DNA from: Streptomyces graminofaciens
GTDB lineage: Bacteria; Actinomycetota; Actinomycetes; Streptomycetales; Streptomycetaceae
Direction of reading: 5' to 3'
Assembly: GCF_030294945.1 (NCBI RefSeq)
Contig: NZ_AP018448.1
Location: 8,094,501 to 8,158,500 of the forward strand
DNA: 64,000 nucleotides
The notes under the pieces were generated by a model that was not told the origin of the DNA, did not search any database, and was given only the letters and a program-made list of their open reading frames with translations. The position numbers and the translations under genes are program-made. Shown one piece after another: positions 52,165 to 62,717 of this stretch. Within the stretch, counting starts at the first letter, position 1; each line of letters opens with the position of its first letter.

Positions 52165-53319
52165 ATGCCTGCGTCCATTGAAACGACCACTGTCGACCCG
52201 ACCCGCAACCAGTCCGCGCCCGCGAACGCGCGTACGAGCGGCGAGGTGCTGCGGGCGCATGCCGAGCACGCCTTCGCCGATGAACTGGCCGCGCTGGCCG
52301 CACAGGACGACCGGCCCCGCCCGGCCCGCTGGAAGCTGTCGCCGTGGGCCGTCGCGACCTATCTGCTCGGGGGCACGCTCCCGGACGGCACGGTGATCAC
52401 ACCGAAGTACGTCGGCCCGCGCCGCATCGTCGAGGTCGCCGTCACCACCCTCGCCACCGACCGAGCCCTGCTCCTGCTCGGCGTGCCCGGCACGGCGAAG
52501 ACATGGGTCTCCGAGCACCTGGCGGCGGCCGTCAGCGGCGACTCGACCCTGCTCGTGCAGGGTACGGCGGGCACACCCGAGGAGGCCATCCGTTATGGGT
52601 GGAACTACGCGCGGCTGCTCGCCCACGGCCCGAGCCGCGACGCCCTCGTGCCCAGCCCCGTCATGCGGGCCATGTCGGAGGGCATGACGGCCCGCGTCGA
52701 GGAGCTGACCCGCATCCCGGCCGACGTCCAGGACACACTGATCACGATCCTGTCCGAGAAGACCCTGCCGATACCGGAGTTGGGGCAGGAGGTGCAGGCC
52801 GTCCGCGGCTTCAACCTCATCGCCACGGCCAACGACCGCGACCGCGGGGTCAACGACCTGTCGAGCGCCCTGCGCCGCCGCTTCAACACGGTCGTGCTGC
52901 CGCTGCCGGAGAGCGCCGACGCCGAGGTCGACATCGTCTCGCGCCGCGTCGACCAGATCGGCCGCTCCCTCGACCTGCCGACCGCGCCCGACGGCATCGA
53001 CGAGATCCGCCGCGTCGTCACGGTCTTCCGCGAGCTGCGCGACGGCGTCACGACGGACGGCCGCACGAAGCTGAAGTCGCCCAGCGGCACGCTGTCGACG
53101 GCCGAGGCGATCTCCGTAGTCACCAACGGCCTCGCCCTGTCCGCCCACTTCGGCGACGGCGTCCTGCGCGCCTCCGACGTCGCCGCCGGCATCCTCGGCG
53201 CCGTCGTCCGCGACCCCGCCGCCGACCGCGTCATCTGGCAGGAGTATCTGGAGGCCGTCGTCCGCGAGCGCGACGGCTGGACGGACTTCTACCGCGCCTG
53301 CCGCGAGGTGAGCGCATGA
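52165..53319 (+). CDS. MoxR-family AAA+ ATPase
   Basis: A 384-residue AAA+ ATPase of the MoxR/YehL group, thought to remodel partner proteins together with a VWA protein. Walker A is GVPGTAKT (106-113), followed by the MoxR features GTAGTPEEAIRYGWN, RVEELTRIPADVQDTLITILSEK, ATANDRDRG (sensor 1) and SALRRRFN (arginine finger region). The usual DE of Walker B reads RVEE. ATG at 52165 follows GGAGGGGG. Its TGA overlaps the ATG of the DUF5682 gene, the first of three such overlaps. Confidence 0.92.
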   Translation: MPASIETTTVDPTRNQSAPANARTSGEVLRAHAEHAFADELAALAAQDDRPRPARWKLSPWAVATYLLGGTLPDGTVITPKYVGPRRIVEVAVTTLATDRALLLLGVPGTAKTWVSEHLAAAVSGDSTLLVQGTAGTPEEAIRYGWNYARLLAHGPSRDALVPSPVMRAMSEGMTARVEELTRIPADVQDTLITILSEKTLPIPELGQEVQAVRGFNLIATANDRDRGVNDLSSALRRRFNTVVLPLPESADAEVDIVSRRVDQIGRSLDLPTAPDGIDEIRRVVTVFRELRDGVTTDGRTKLKSPSGTLSTAEAISVVTNGLALSAHFGDGVLRASDVAAGILGAVVRDPAADRVIWQEYLEAVVRERDGWTDFYRACREVSA

Positions 53320-55832
53320 CCGCCCAGGAGGGGAGGGGAAGGACCTCCGGCGGCGGGCCGCTGCTGCTGGGCGTACGGCATCACGGGCCGGGGTCGGCCC
53401 GGGCGGTGCGGGCGGCGTTGGACGCGGCCCGGCCCCGGGTGGTGCTGATCGAGGGACCACCCGAAGCGGACGCTCTGGTTCCGCTGGCCGCCGAGGAGGG
53501 CATGCGACCCCCGGTCGCCCTGCTCGCCCACGCGGTGGACGAGCCGGGCCGCTCGGCGTTCTGGCCGCTCGCCGAGTTCTCCCCGGAGTGGATCGCCATC
53601 CGCTGGGCCCTGCACCACGGGGTCCCGGCCCGCTTCATCGACCTCCCGGCCACACACACGCTGGCCTGGGAGAAGGAGGAGACGGGGGCGGCGGGAGAGG
53701 GTTCCCCGGACGGGCGGGCCGAGGGCGGCGCCGATGGGTCGGACGAGGACGAGGAGACGGCTGAGGGTTCTCCCGAGCCGGTGTCTCCCGAGCCGGCGTC
53801 CCCTGAGGCCATGTCCTCCGAGTCGGTGTCCTCCGAGGCGTCGATCCGCGTCGATCCGCTCGCCGCGCTCGCCGAAGCCGCCGGGTACGACGATCCCGAG
53901 CGCTGGTGGGAGGACGTGGTCGAGCACCGGGGGACGGGTGGAGACGTCTTCGCGCCGTTCACCGCGCTGGAGGAGGCCATGAGCGCGCTGCGGGAGGCGT
54001 ACGGCAGCGGGGGGCACGACCGGGACCTGGTGCGCGAGGCGTACATGCGGCTTCAACTACGGGCCGCGCAGAAGGAGTTCGGGGACGGCGAGGTGGCTGT
54101 GGTGTGCGGGGCCTGGCATGTCCCCGCGCTGCGGGAGAGGCGAACCGTCGCCGCCGACCGGGCACTGCTGAAGGGGCTGCCCAAGGTCAAGGCCGACATG
54201 ACGTGGGTGCCGTGGACGCACCGGCGGCTCGCCCGGGCCAGCGGGTACGGCGCGGGCATCGACTCGCCGGGCTGGTACGGGCATCTGTTCGGCGCGCCCG
54301 ACCGTCCCGTGGAGCGTTGGCTGACCAAGGTCGCGGGGCTGTTGCGCGAGGAGGACCGGATCGTCTCCTCCGCGCACGTCATCGAGGCGGTACGGCTGGC
54401 CGAGACGCTCGCGGCGATGCGCGGGCGCCCGCTGCCCGGGCTGACCGAGACCACCGACGCCGTACGGGCGGTGATGTGCGAGGGCTCGGACGTACCGCTG
54501 TCGCTGGTGCACGACCGGCTGGTGGTCGGCGATGTGCTGGGCGAGGTGCCCGAGGCGGCGCCGGCGGTGCCCTTGCAGCGGGACCTCGCGCGGCAGCAGC
54601 GGCGGCTGCGGCTCAAGCCGGAGGCGCTGGAGCGGGAGCTGGAGCTCGACCTGCGCAAGGAGAACGACACCGAGCGCAGCCGTCTGCTGCACCGGCTGCG
54701 GCTGCTCGGCGTCGAGTGGGGCGAGCCGGCGGTCACGCGCGGCAGCACGGGGACGTTCCGGGAGGCCTGGCGGCTGCGCTGGGAGCCGGAGCTGTCGGTG
54801 CGGATCGCCGAGGCCGGGGTGTGGGGGACCACCGTGCTCGCGGCGGCGACCGCGAAGGCCGAGGCGGACGCCCTGGCCGCCCCGTCGCTCGCCGACATCA
54901 CCGGCCTCGCCGAGCGCTGCCTCCTCGCCGAACTCCCGGACGCCCTGCCGGTGGTGATGCGGGTGCTCGCCGACCGCGCCGCCCTCGACGCGGACGTCGG
55001 CCACCTCGCCCAGGCCCTCCCGGCACTGGTCCGCACCCTGCGCTACGGCGACGTCCGCGCCACGGACACCCGGGCCCTGGCCGGCGTCGCGGCCGGACTT
55101 GCCGAGCGCGTCTTCGTCGGCCTGCCGCCCGCCTGTGCGGCGCTCGACGCGGAGGCCGCACAGGAGTTGCGCGGCCATGTGGACGCCGTGCACGGGGCGG
55201 TGGGCCTCCTGGGGGACGCCGTCACGGCCGAGCGGGGCGACATACGGCATGGGCTTCCGGGCGACATACGCGGCCGCTGGCACTCCGTGCTCCGCGTGCT
55301 GAGCGCGCGAGACACCGTCCCGGGTGTCATCCGTGGGCGGTCCGTGCGACTCCTGCTGGACGAGGGCGAGTTGGCGCAGGACGAGGCGGCGCGGCTCATG
55401 GGGCTGGTGCTCTCGCCGGGCACGGCGCCGGCCGACGCGGCCGCGTGGATCGAGGGGTTCGTCGGCGGCGGCTCCGGCGGCGGAATGCTGCTGGTCCACG
55501 ACGAGCGGCTGCTCGGCTTGGTGGACGCGTGGCTGACCGGGGTGCCGGGGGACGCGTTCACCGACGTACTGCCGTTGCTGCGGCGGACGTTCTCGGCGTA
55601 CGAACCGGGGGTGCGCCGGACGCTCGGCGAGTTGGTGCGGCGTGGACCGGGGGCGAGGGTCGGTGCTGCGGTTTCCGGTGCCGGGATACCGGGCTTCGCC
55701 GCCGACCTGGACGACGCCCGTGCGGACGCGGTGCTGCCTGTGCTGCGGCTGCTGCTCGGCCTGGACGGCGACCAGGAGCACGTCGACGAAAACGACATTG
55801 ACGACAAGAACCTTGTGGGGGTGGCGGGATGA
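53316..55832 (+). CDS. DUF5682 family protein (YehM-like)
   Basis: An 838-residue protein starting with the family signature LLLGVRHHGPGSARAV and VVLIEGPPEADAL. The HHGPGS motif and the later CGAWHVPAL resemble the TraB/ChaN-like hydrolase fold, so a hidden enzymatic or binding site is possible, which is inference. An acidic Ser/Glu/Pro-rich insert (about 115-185) is probably a loop. E. coli YehM is the likely counterpart. The ATG overlaps the MoxR stop (ATGA), and its own TGA overlaps the next ATG. Confidence 0.88.
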   Translation: MTAQEGRGRTSGGGPLLLGVRHHGPGSARAVRAALDAARPRVVLIEGPPEADALVPLAAEEGMRPPVALLAHAVDEPGRSAFWPLAEFSPEWIAIRWALHHGVPARFIDLPATHTLAWEKEETGAAGEGSPDGRAEGGADGSDEDEETAEGSPEPVSPEPASPEAMSSESVSSEASIRVDPLAALAEAAGYDDPERWWEDVVEHRGTGGDVFAPFTALEEAMSALREAYGSGGHDRDLVREAYMRLQLRAAQKEFGDGEVAVVCGAWHVPALRERRTVAADRALLKGLPKVKADMTWVPWTHRRLARASGYGAGIDSPGWYGHLFGAPDRPVERWLTKVAGLLREEDRIVSSAHVIEAVRLAETLAAMRGRPLPGLTETTDAVRAVMCEGSDVPLSLVHDRLVVGDVLGEVPEAAPAVPLQRDLARQQRRLRLKPEALERELELDLRKENDTERSRLLHRLRLLGVEWGEPAVTRGSTGTFREAWRLRWEPELSVRIAEAGVWGTTVLAAATAKAEADALAAPSLADITGLAERCLLAELPDALPVVMRVLADRAALDADVGHLAQALPALVRTLRYGDVRATDTRALAGVAAGLAERVFVGLPPACAALDAEAAQELRGHVDAVHGAVGLLGDAVTAERGDIRHGLPGDIRGRWHSVLRVLSARDTVPGVIRGRSVRLLLDEGELAQDEAARLMGLVLSPGTAPADAAAWIEGFVGGGSGGGMLLVHDERLLGLVDAWLTGVPGDAFTDVLPLLRRTFSAYEPGVRRTLGELVRRGPGARVGAAVSGAGIPGFAADLDDARADAVLPVLRLLLGLDGDQEHVDENDIDDKNLVGVAG

Positions 55833-55990
55833 CGACCGACGGACTGAGGGAGCAGGGGCAGGCCGCCGAAGCGGTGGCCGCCGGGGACCGGCACGGGCAG
55901 GGGCGCGGGCTTCGCCCGGACGACCGCCCGGCGACGACCGTGCCGGTGATCCCCCTCTGGGACCGGCCTCGTACTGGGGTGCGCGGATGA
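55829..55990 (+). CDS. Small reading frame coupled between DUF5682 and VWA genes
   Basis: A 53-residue frame starting MTTDGLREQGQAAEAV and ending WDRPRTGVRG. Its ATG overlaps the DUF5682 stop (ATGA at 55829) and its TGA overlaps the ATG of the VWA gene (ATGA at 55987). Third codon positions are mostly G or C. The double overlap would keep ribosomes running through the operon, either as a real micro-protein or as a coupling device. No homologue is recognised. Confidence 0.55.
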   Translation: MTTDGLREQGQAAEAVAAGDRHGQGRGLRPDDRPATTVPVIPLWDRPRTGVRG

Positions 55991-57198
55991 CGACAGGGAC
56001 GACGGGGACGACGGGGACGACGGGGACGACGGGTACAGGGGGGCCGGCGGCGGAGGCGACCGGCGAGCGGTTGCGGCGCTGGCGGCTGGTGCTGGGCGGG
56101 GACGCGGCCGACGGCACCGGGTGCGCGCTCGGCGGGCGGGACGCGGCGATGGACCAGGCGCTGACCGCGCTGTACGGAAAGGGGGACAAACCGCAGAAGG
56201 GGAAGGACCGTTCGGCGGGGCTCGGGGCGTCGGCGCCGTCCGTGGCGCGCTGGCTCGGGGACATCCGGACGTACTTCCCGTCCTCCGTCGTGCAGGTCAT
56301 GCAGCGGGACGCCATCGACCGGCTCGGGCTGTCCACGCTGCTGCTGGAACCGGAGATGCTCGAGGCGGTGGAGGCCGACGTCCACCTCGTCGGTACCCTC
56401 CTCTCCCTCAACAAGGCCATGCCGGAGACGACGAAGGAGACCGCGCGGGCCGTCGTGCGGAAGGTCGTCGAGGACCTGGAGAAGAAGCTCGCCACCCGCA
56501 CGCGGGCCACCCTCACCGGCGCCCTCGACCGCAGCGCCCGGATCAACCGCCCGCGCCACCACGACATCGACTGGAACCGCACGATCGCGGCCAACCTGAA
56601 GAACTACCTCCCGGAGTACCGCACGGTCGTGCCCGAGCGGCTCATCGGGTACGGGCGGGCCTCGCAGTCGGTGAAGAAAGAGGTCGTCCTCTGCATCGAC
56701 CAGTCGGGGTCGATGGCGGCGTCCGTCGTCTACGCGTCGGTGTTCGGGGCCGTGCTGGCGTCGATGCGGTCCATCAGCACCCGGCTCGTCGTCTTCGACA
56801 CGGCCGTCGTGGACCTCACCGACCAGCTGGACGACCCGGTCGACGTCCTCTTCGGCACCCAGCTCGGCGGTGGCACGGACATCAACAGGGCGCTCGCGTA
56901 CTGCCAGTCGCAGATCACCCGGCCCGCGGAGACGGTGGTCGTGCTGATCAGCGACCTCTACGAGGGCGGGATACGCGACGAGATGCTGAAGCGGGTGGCG
57001 GCGATGAAGGCGTCGGGGGTGCAGTTTGTGACGCTGCTCGCGCTCTCCGACGAAGGGACGCCCGCGTACGACCGCGAGCACGCGGCGGCGCTCTCGGCCC
57101 TCGGCGCACCGGCGTTCGCCTGCACGCCCGACCTGTTCCCCGAGGTCATGGCGGCGGCGATCGAGAAGCGGCCGCTGCCGATACCGGAGGGCGTGTGA
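55987..57198 (+). CDS. VWA (MIDAS) protein partner of MoxR (YehP-like)
   Basis: A 403-residue protein with a C-terminal von Willebrand A domain whose metal site is complete: DQSGS (near 238-242), the Thr in GGGTDI and the Asp in LISDLYEG. A helical N-terminal half precedes it. VWA proteins of this kind recruit substrates for MoxR ATPases. The first residues, a run of TTG repeats, come from a 9-base DNA repeat (ACGACGGGG, 55988-56036). ATG at 55987 is coupled to the small frame upstream; a longer frame to 55642 is unlikely. Confidence 0.9.
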   Translation: MTTGTTGTTGTTGTTGTGGPAAEATGERLRRWRLVLGGDAADGTGCALGGRDAAMDQALTALYGKGDKPQKGKDRSAGLGASAPSVARWLGDIRTYFPSSVVQVMQRDAIDRLGLSTLLLEPEMLEAVEADVHLVGTLLSLNKAMPETTKETARAVVRKVVEDLEKKLATRTRATLTGALDRSARINRPRHHDIDWNRTIAANLKNYLPEYRTVVPERLIGYGRASQSVKKEVVLCIDQSGSMAASVVYASVFGAVLASMRSISTRLVVFDTAVVDLTDQLDDPVDVLFGTQLGGGTDINRALAYCQSQITRPAETVVVLISDLYEGGIRDEMLKRVAAMKASGVQFVTLLALSDEGTPAYDREHAAALSALGAPAFACTPDLFPEVMAAAIEKRPLPIPEGV

Positions 57199-57409
57199 GC
57201 CCGGGGACGAGTGACACGCGGTTGTGACGAGAGGGGGAAACAGGACAGGGGAGGTTGAAAAACGGACATGACCGCGCGTCGGTGACGGGGGGCTTGCGCG
57301 ACCGCGGGAGGGCCGTGCGAGGATCGGCAGCACTTCACAGCCTTCACACGGGTGTTCGCATCTTCGCCCCGTACTGCTTCGTTCCGCCGCACGGAGGGCT
57401 CTCCCCGCC

Positions 57410-58453
<1,044 letters not shown>

Positions 58454-58689
58454 GCGGGACTTCCCCTGCCGGACCTGTCGCACGGGGGCGGAACAGTTCG
58501 TGCCCGCCGCCCAGGCGTCTCCCCCCAAGCCCGGACGAAGGCCATCGGAGCCGGAATCGCGACCCCGTCGCCTCCACGATGCCGGTGACCGCGACCGCAG
58601 CCCCGGCCCATGGCCGCCGACGGACGTGCAGCCGTTCGGCAGGGCGTCGCCGGCTCGATCACCCTGCGCGACGTCCACCAGTGCCTCTG

Positions 58690-58983
58690 ACCGAAACCCG
58701 TAGCCGCAAATCCGTAGCCGAAAGCCGCAGCCGAACCCCCCAGCCGAAACCCGAAACCCGAAACCCGCAACCCGCAGCCGAAACCCGCAGCCCGCAGCCG
58801 AAACCCGCAACCCGCAGCCGCAGCCCGCAGCCGAAACCCGCAGCCGCAGCCCGCAGCCGAAACCCGCAACCCGCAGCCGCAGCCCGCAGCCGAAAGCCGC
58901 AACCCGCAGCCGCAGCCCGCAGCCGAAAGCCGCAACCCGCAGCCGAAAGCCGCAGCCCGCAGCCGCAGCCGAAACCCGCGGGC
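58690..58983 (+). repeat. Minisatellite of AGCCGC, AGCCGAA and ACCCGCA units
   Basis: Nearly 300 bases made of interleaved six- and seven-base units (AGCCGC, AGCCCGC, AGCCGAA, ACCCGCA). Larger repeats of about 40 to 50 bases are visible in its second half. The strand is strongly C over G, with purines mostly A. Confidence 0.85.
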
Positions 58984-59185
58984 GAAGCCAATGACCGTCA
59001 CCCGTTGCCGTGGACCGGCGGCGGAGTGATCGAACGACTCCGTCGGAGAAACCCGGACGGCCGAAAACCGTCGGACGGGTTCGGGTGGCACCCGGCGGAC
59101 GAGGCGGGCGGTCCCCATTGGGGTGGGGATCGACCGCCGTGAGCCCAGTAGGGGTGGGCCATTCGTGCCCCTACGGGCTGTTCAA

Positions 59186-59223
59186 GGGACCTCACCGGGT
59201 CAACCCCAGCCCGGTGAGGTCCC
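59186..59223. terminator. Perfect 14-base hairpin upstream of sucC
   Basis: GGGACCTCACCGGG and its complement (59210-59223) around a 10-base loop. No T-run follows on either side, so it could be a terminator for the minisatellite region or an RNA-processing structure. Confidence 0.6.
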
Positions 59224-59458
59224 GCACGTCCGGCACGCGGTGCCAGTGAGCGCGGCATCATGTGACAGGTATCACCGCTCAGGTGTGAGCTGCGATTTAG
59301 AGGCCCTCGGGAAGCAGCGATAGCCTGCGAGACGGACATGCCGCGCGCTCGGACACCGTGTGCGCCTCCTTTGTGACACACAGCGGACGTCACGTTGCCC
59401 TTCGCGGCACGCCCACGCATCCAACGAACCGCGAGATCACTGATAGGGACGGACGCGC

Positions 59459-60637
59459 GTGGACCTGTTCGAGTACCAGGCGAGGGACCTCTTCGCCAAG
59501 CACGGTGTACCGGTGCTGGCCGGTGAAGTCATCGACACGCCTGAGGCGGCGCGCGCGGCAACCGAGCGCCTGGGCGGCAAGTCGGTCGTCAAGGCACAGG
59601 TGAAGGTCGGTGGCCGCGGCAAGGCCGGCGGCGTGAAGCTGGCGGCGACCCCGGACGAGGCCGTCGCCCGCGCGACGGACATCCTCGGCATGGACATCAA
59701 GGGCCACACGGTCCACAAGGTGATGATCGCCGAGACGGCTCCGGAGATCGTGGAGGAGTACTACGTCTCCTTCCTCCTCGACCGCACCAACCGCACCTTC
59801 CTCTCCATCGCGTCCGTCGAGGGCGGCATGGAGATCGAGGAGGTGGCGGCCACCCGCCCCGAGGCCGTCGCCAAGACGCCGATCGACGCCAACGAGGGTG
59901 TGACCCCCGAGGTCGCGCGTGGGATCGTCGCGGCCGCGAAGTTCCCGGCCGAGGTCGCCGACCAGATCGCCGACATCCTCGTCACGCTGTGGAAGACCTT
60001 CGTCGCCGAGGACGCGCTCCTCGTCGAGGTCAACCCGCTGGCGAAGGTCGCCTCCGGCGCCGTCCTCGCCCTTGACGGCAAGGTCTCCCTGGACGAGAAC
60101 GCCGAGTTCCGTCAGCCGGAGCACGAGGCGCTGGTCGACCACGCCGCCGCCAACCCGCTCGAGGCCGCCGCCAAGGAGAAGGGCCTCAACTACGTCAAGC
60201 TCGACGGCGAGGTCGGCATCATCGGCAACGGCGCGGGTCTCGTCATGAGCACCCTGGACGTCGTCGCGTACGCCGGTGAGAACCACGGTGGCGTGAAGCC
60301 CGCCAACTTCCTCGACATCGGCGGTGGCGCCTCCGCCGCCGTCATGGCGAACGGCCTGGAGATCATCCTCGGCGACCCGGACGTCAAGTCCGTCTTCGTC
60401 AACGTCTTCGGTGGCATCACCGCCTGTGACGAGGTCGCCAACGGCATCGTGCAGGCGCTGCAGCTGCTCGCGGACAAGGGCGAGGAAGTCACCAAGCCCC
60501 TCGTCGTCCGCCTGGACGGCAACAACGCCGAGCTGGGTCGCAAGATCCTCTCCGACGCCAACCACCCGCTGGTCCAGCGCGTGGACACCATGGACGGCGC
60601 GGCCGACAAGGCCGCCGAGCTCGCGGCTGCGAAGTAA
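59459..60637 (+). CDS. sucC: Succinyl-CoA synthetase, beta subunit
   Basis: A 392-residue ATP-grasp subunit of the citric acid cycle enzyme that converts succinyl-CoA, ADP and phosphate to succinate, ATP and CoA. Family motifs: [19 protein letters not shown] at the start, [22 protein letters not shown] and [14 protein letters not shown] toward the C-terminus. Length is normal. GTG at 59459 is supported by AGGGAC and the conserved N-terminus. sucD follows after 18 bases, so they form one operon. Confidence 0.97.
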   Translation: MDLFEYQARDLFAKHGVPVLAGEVIDTPEAARAATERLGGKSVVKAQVKVGGRGKAGGVKLAATPDEAVARATDILGMDIKGHTVHKVMIAETAPEIVEEYYVSFLLDRTNRTFLSIASVEGGMEIEEVAATRPEAVAKTPIDANEGVTPEVARGIVAAAKFPAEVADQIADILVTLWKTFVAEDALLVEVNPLAKVASGAVLALDGKVSLDENAEFRQPEHEALVDHAAANPLEAAAKEKGLNYVKLDGEVGIIGNGAGLVMSTLDVVAYAGENHGGVKPANFLDIGGGASAAVMANGLEIILGDPDVKSVFVNVFGGITACDEVANGIVQALQLLADKGEEVTKPLVVRLDGNNAELGRKILSDANHPLVQRVDTMDGAADKAAELAAAK

Positions 60638-60655
60638 GGACGAGGGAAAACAGCC

Positions 60656-61540
60656 ATGGCTATCTTCCTCAACAAGGACTCCAAGGTCATCGTCCAGGGC
60701 ATGACCGGTGCCACGGGCATGAAGCACACCAAGCTCATGCTGGCCGACGGCACGAACATCGTCGGTGGCGTGAACCCCCGCAAGGCGGGCACGTCGGTCG
60801 ACATCGACGGCAACGACATCCCGGTCTTCGGCACGGTCGCCGAGGCGATCGAGAAGACGGGTGCGAACGTATCCGTCCTCTTCGTACCGCCGGCCTTCGC
60901 CAAGGCTGCCGTCGTCGAGGCCATCGACGCCGAGATCCCGCTCGCGGTCGTCATCACCGAGGGCATCGCCGTTCACGACTCGGCCGCGTTCTACGCGTAC
61001 GCCGTGTCCAAGGGCAACAAGACCCGCCTCATCGGCCCGAACTGCCCCGGTCTCATCACCCCGGGCCAGTCGAACGCCGGCATCATCCCGGGCGACATCA
61101 CCAAGCCGGGCCGCATCGGTCTGGTCTCGAAGTCCGGCACGCTGACGTACCAGATGATGTACGAGCTCCGTGACATCGGCTTCTCGTCGGCCGTCGGCAT
61201 CGGTGGCGACCCGGTCATCGGTACGACGCACATCGACGCGCTGGCGGCCTTCGAGGCCGACCCCGACACCGACCTGATCGTGATGATCGGTGAGATCGGT
61301 GGCGACGCGGAGGAGCGTGCGGCCGACTTCATCAAGGCGAACGTCACGAAGCCGGTCGTCGGCTACGTGGCCGGCTTCACCGCGCCCGAGGGCAAGACGA
61401 TGGGCCACGCCGGTGCCATCGTGTCCGGTTCCTCCGGTACGGCCGCCGCCAAGAAGGAGGCCCTCGAGGCCGCCGGCGTCAAGGTCGGCAAGACGCCGAC
61501 CGAGACGGCGAAGCTGGCGCGCGAGATTCTGGCCGGCTGA
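60656..61540 (+). CDS. sucD: Succinyl-CoA synthetase, alpha subunit
   Basis: A 294-residue subunit that binds CoA and carries the phosphohistidine intermediate. The CoA-binding Rossmann motif is [13 protein letters not shown]; the active-site His is in GHAGAIVSG (near 248). [10 protein letters not shown] is the family signature. Length is normal. ATG at 60656 follows GAGGG. Paired with sucC 18 bases upstream. Confidence 0.97.
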   Translation: MAIFLNKDSKVIVQGMTGATGMKHTKLMLADGTNIVGGVNPRKAGTSVDIDGNDIPVFGTVAEAIEKTGANVSVLFVPPAFAKAAVVEAIDAEIPLAVVITEGIAVHDSAAFYAYAVSKGNKTRLIGPNCPGLITPGQSNAGIIPGDITKPGRIGLVSKSGTLTYQMMYELRDIGFSSAVGIGGDPVIGTTHIDALAAFEADPDTDLIVMIGEIGGDAEERAADFIKANVTKPVVGYVAGFTAPEGKTMGHAGAIVSGSSGTAAAKKEALEAAGVKVGKTPTETAKLAREILAG

Positions 61541-61564
61541 CGTTTGATCGGCTGAGCCTTTGGT

Positions 61565-61594
61565 GGGCCCGTATCCCTCGTGGGGTGCGGGCCC
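61565..61594 (+). terminator. Terminator hairpin after sucD
   Basis: GGGCCCG and CGGGCCC (61565-61571 and 61588-61594) around a 16-base loop that can pair further (TA/TG and CCC/GGG inside). It lies 25 bases after the sucD stop. Confidence 0.65.
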
Positions 61595-61676
61595 GTCGGC
61601 GTTTCCGGGCTCGGGCCGCTCGTTCGTTACAGGCCCTGGCGGCACGATCGCCCGCCGCAGTCAGAGGTGCGGAGGC

Positions 61677-62606
61677 TCACCGGGGTTCCGGGGACAGCTT
61701 CTCCGGGCCGTTGGCCGTCTCTGCCTTCAGTTTCTTGCGTAGCGACCGTTCCTTGTCGGAGAGGGGGCCGGGGGCCGCTCTCGGCGGGACGCCCTGGACG
61801 GGGGCGCCCGGGGGCACCGGGGGTTCGTAGTGGTCGGGGGCTGTGCGCAGGGTCAGGGCCGTGACGGTGAGGAGGAGGATCGTGCAGACGAAGGCCCAGT
61901 GGGTCCAGAGGCGGGCGCGGTACTCACCGCGGGCGCGGAGGGCGGTCGGCCGGGCGGTGCACAGGCGTCGGCCGGAGGCCAGGCCGGCCAGGTGGTCGTG
62001 CAGGGCCTCCGGGGACGACAGGTGGGGGAGGCGGTCGGCGATCGCCGCGCGGGCGTAGAGCAGACGGCCCGCCGCGGCCGGCGTGCTCGCCTCCGTCTCG
62101 GCGGCCGTGTCCGGGAGGTCGAGGCCCACGCCGTCGTAGAGGAGCAGGGTGCGGCGGTACACGGGCGGGAGTTTCAGGAGCGCGTCGCGGAGGGTGCGCT
62201 GCTCAGGGTCGGACGGCGGGGGGTCCGGGCGGCGCAGGCGCAGGCGTGGGCGCAGGGTGTGCCAGGGGGAGAGGGCGTACTCGTGTGCCGCCGCTCGCAG
62301 CCAGCCCGGCGGGTCCCGGTCGACCGCCACCTCCGGCCAGCGCTGCCAGGCCAGCTCGAAGGCGCGCTCCACCGATTCGAGGGCCAGTTCGTGCCGCCCG
62401 GTGAGCAGATATGTCTGCCGTACGAGGGTGTGGGCGCAGTGGGCGTGGAGGGCGTCGAAGGCCTGGGCCGGGGTGCGGGAGGGTTGTGCGGCGGCCCTGG
62501 GGTCGGCTTCCGCTTCCGCATCGGTGGAGAGGGGCTGCTGGTACCACTCGCCCTGGGCGTCCGCCTGGGCGTCCGCGGTGTTTCGGACGTCGTCCTGCGC
62601 GGTCAC
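61677..62606 (-). CDS. Sigma-70-like protein with C-terminal membrane helix
   Basis: A 309-residue protein. Residues about 45-115 look like sigma region 2 (FDALHAHCAHTLVRQTYLLTG, later ERAFELAWQRWPEV), and about 145-200 like region 4 (LRDALLKLPPVYRRTLLLYDGVGL, then GRLLYARAAIADRLPH). Region 3 is absent, as in ECF factors. A single membrane helix (HWAFVCTILLLTVTALTLR) near 250 and a Pro-rich then Lys/Glu-rich tail follow. It may be a membrane-held ECF-like factor or a degenerate relative. GTG at 62606 has GGAG eight bases upstream. Divergent from the DUF6350 gene. Confidence 0.7.
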   Translation of the reverse strand: MTAQDDVRNTADAQADAQGEWYQQPLSTDAEAEADPRAAAQPSRTPAQAFDALHAHCAHTLVRQTYLLTGRHELALESVERAFELAWQRWPEVAVDRDPPGWLRAAAHEYALSPWHTLRPRLRLRRPDPPPSDPEQRTLRDALLKLPPVYRRTLLLYDGVGLDLPDTAAETEASTPAAAGRLLYARAAIADRLPHLSSPEALHDHLAGLASGRRLCTARPTALRARGEYRARLWTHWAFVCTILLLTVTALTLRTAPDHYEPPVPPGAPVQGVPPRAAPGPLSDKERSLRKKLKAETANGPEKLSPEPR

Positions 62607-62717
62607 CGGATCGCTCCGCGCGTGACCGCTCCTCGTACGGAAAGACACATAAGCACATCTTGAGCGACACGTGCGCATTTCCTCCGTTGCGCCGGAAAGG
62701 AGCGTGTCGTTGGGAGC

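Larger units (their letters stand above)
58454..59458. other. Intergenic region before sucC
   Basis: One kilobase with no gene that I can support. It contains the AGCCGAA/ACCCGCA minisatellite (58690-58983), a perfect 14-base hairpin (59186-59223) and, after it, presumably the sucC promoter, which I could not place with confidence. The frames that run through the minisatellite have no start site. Confidence 0.55.

Noticed and set aside
54057..56594. 845-codon minus-strand open frame across DUF5682 and VWA
   Set aside because: Antisense shadow; no start signal and no recognisable domain.
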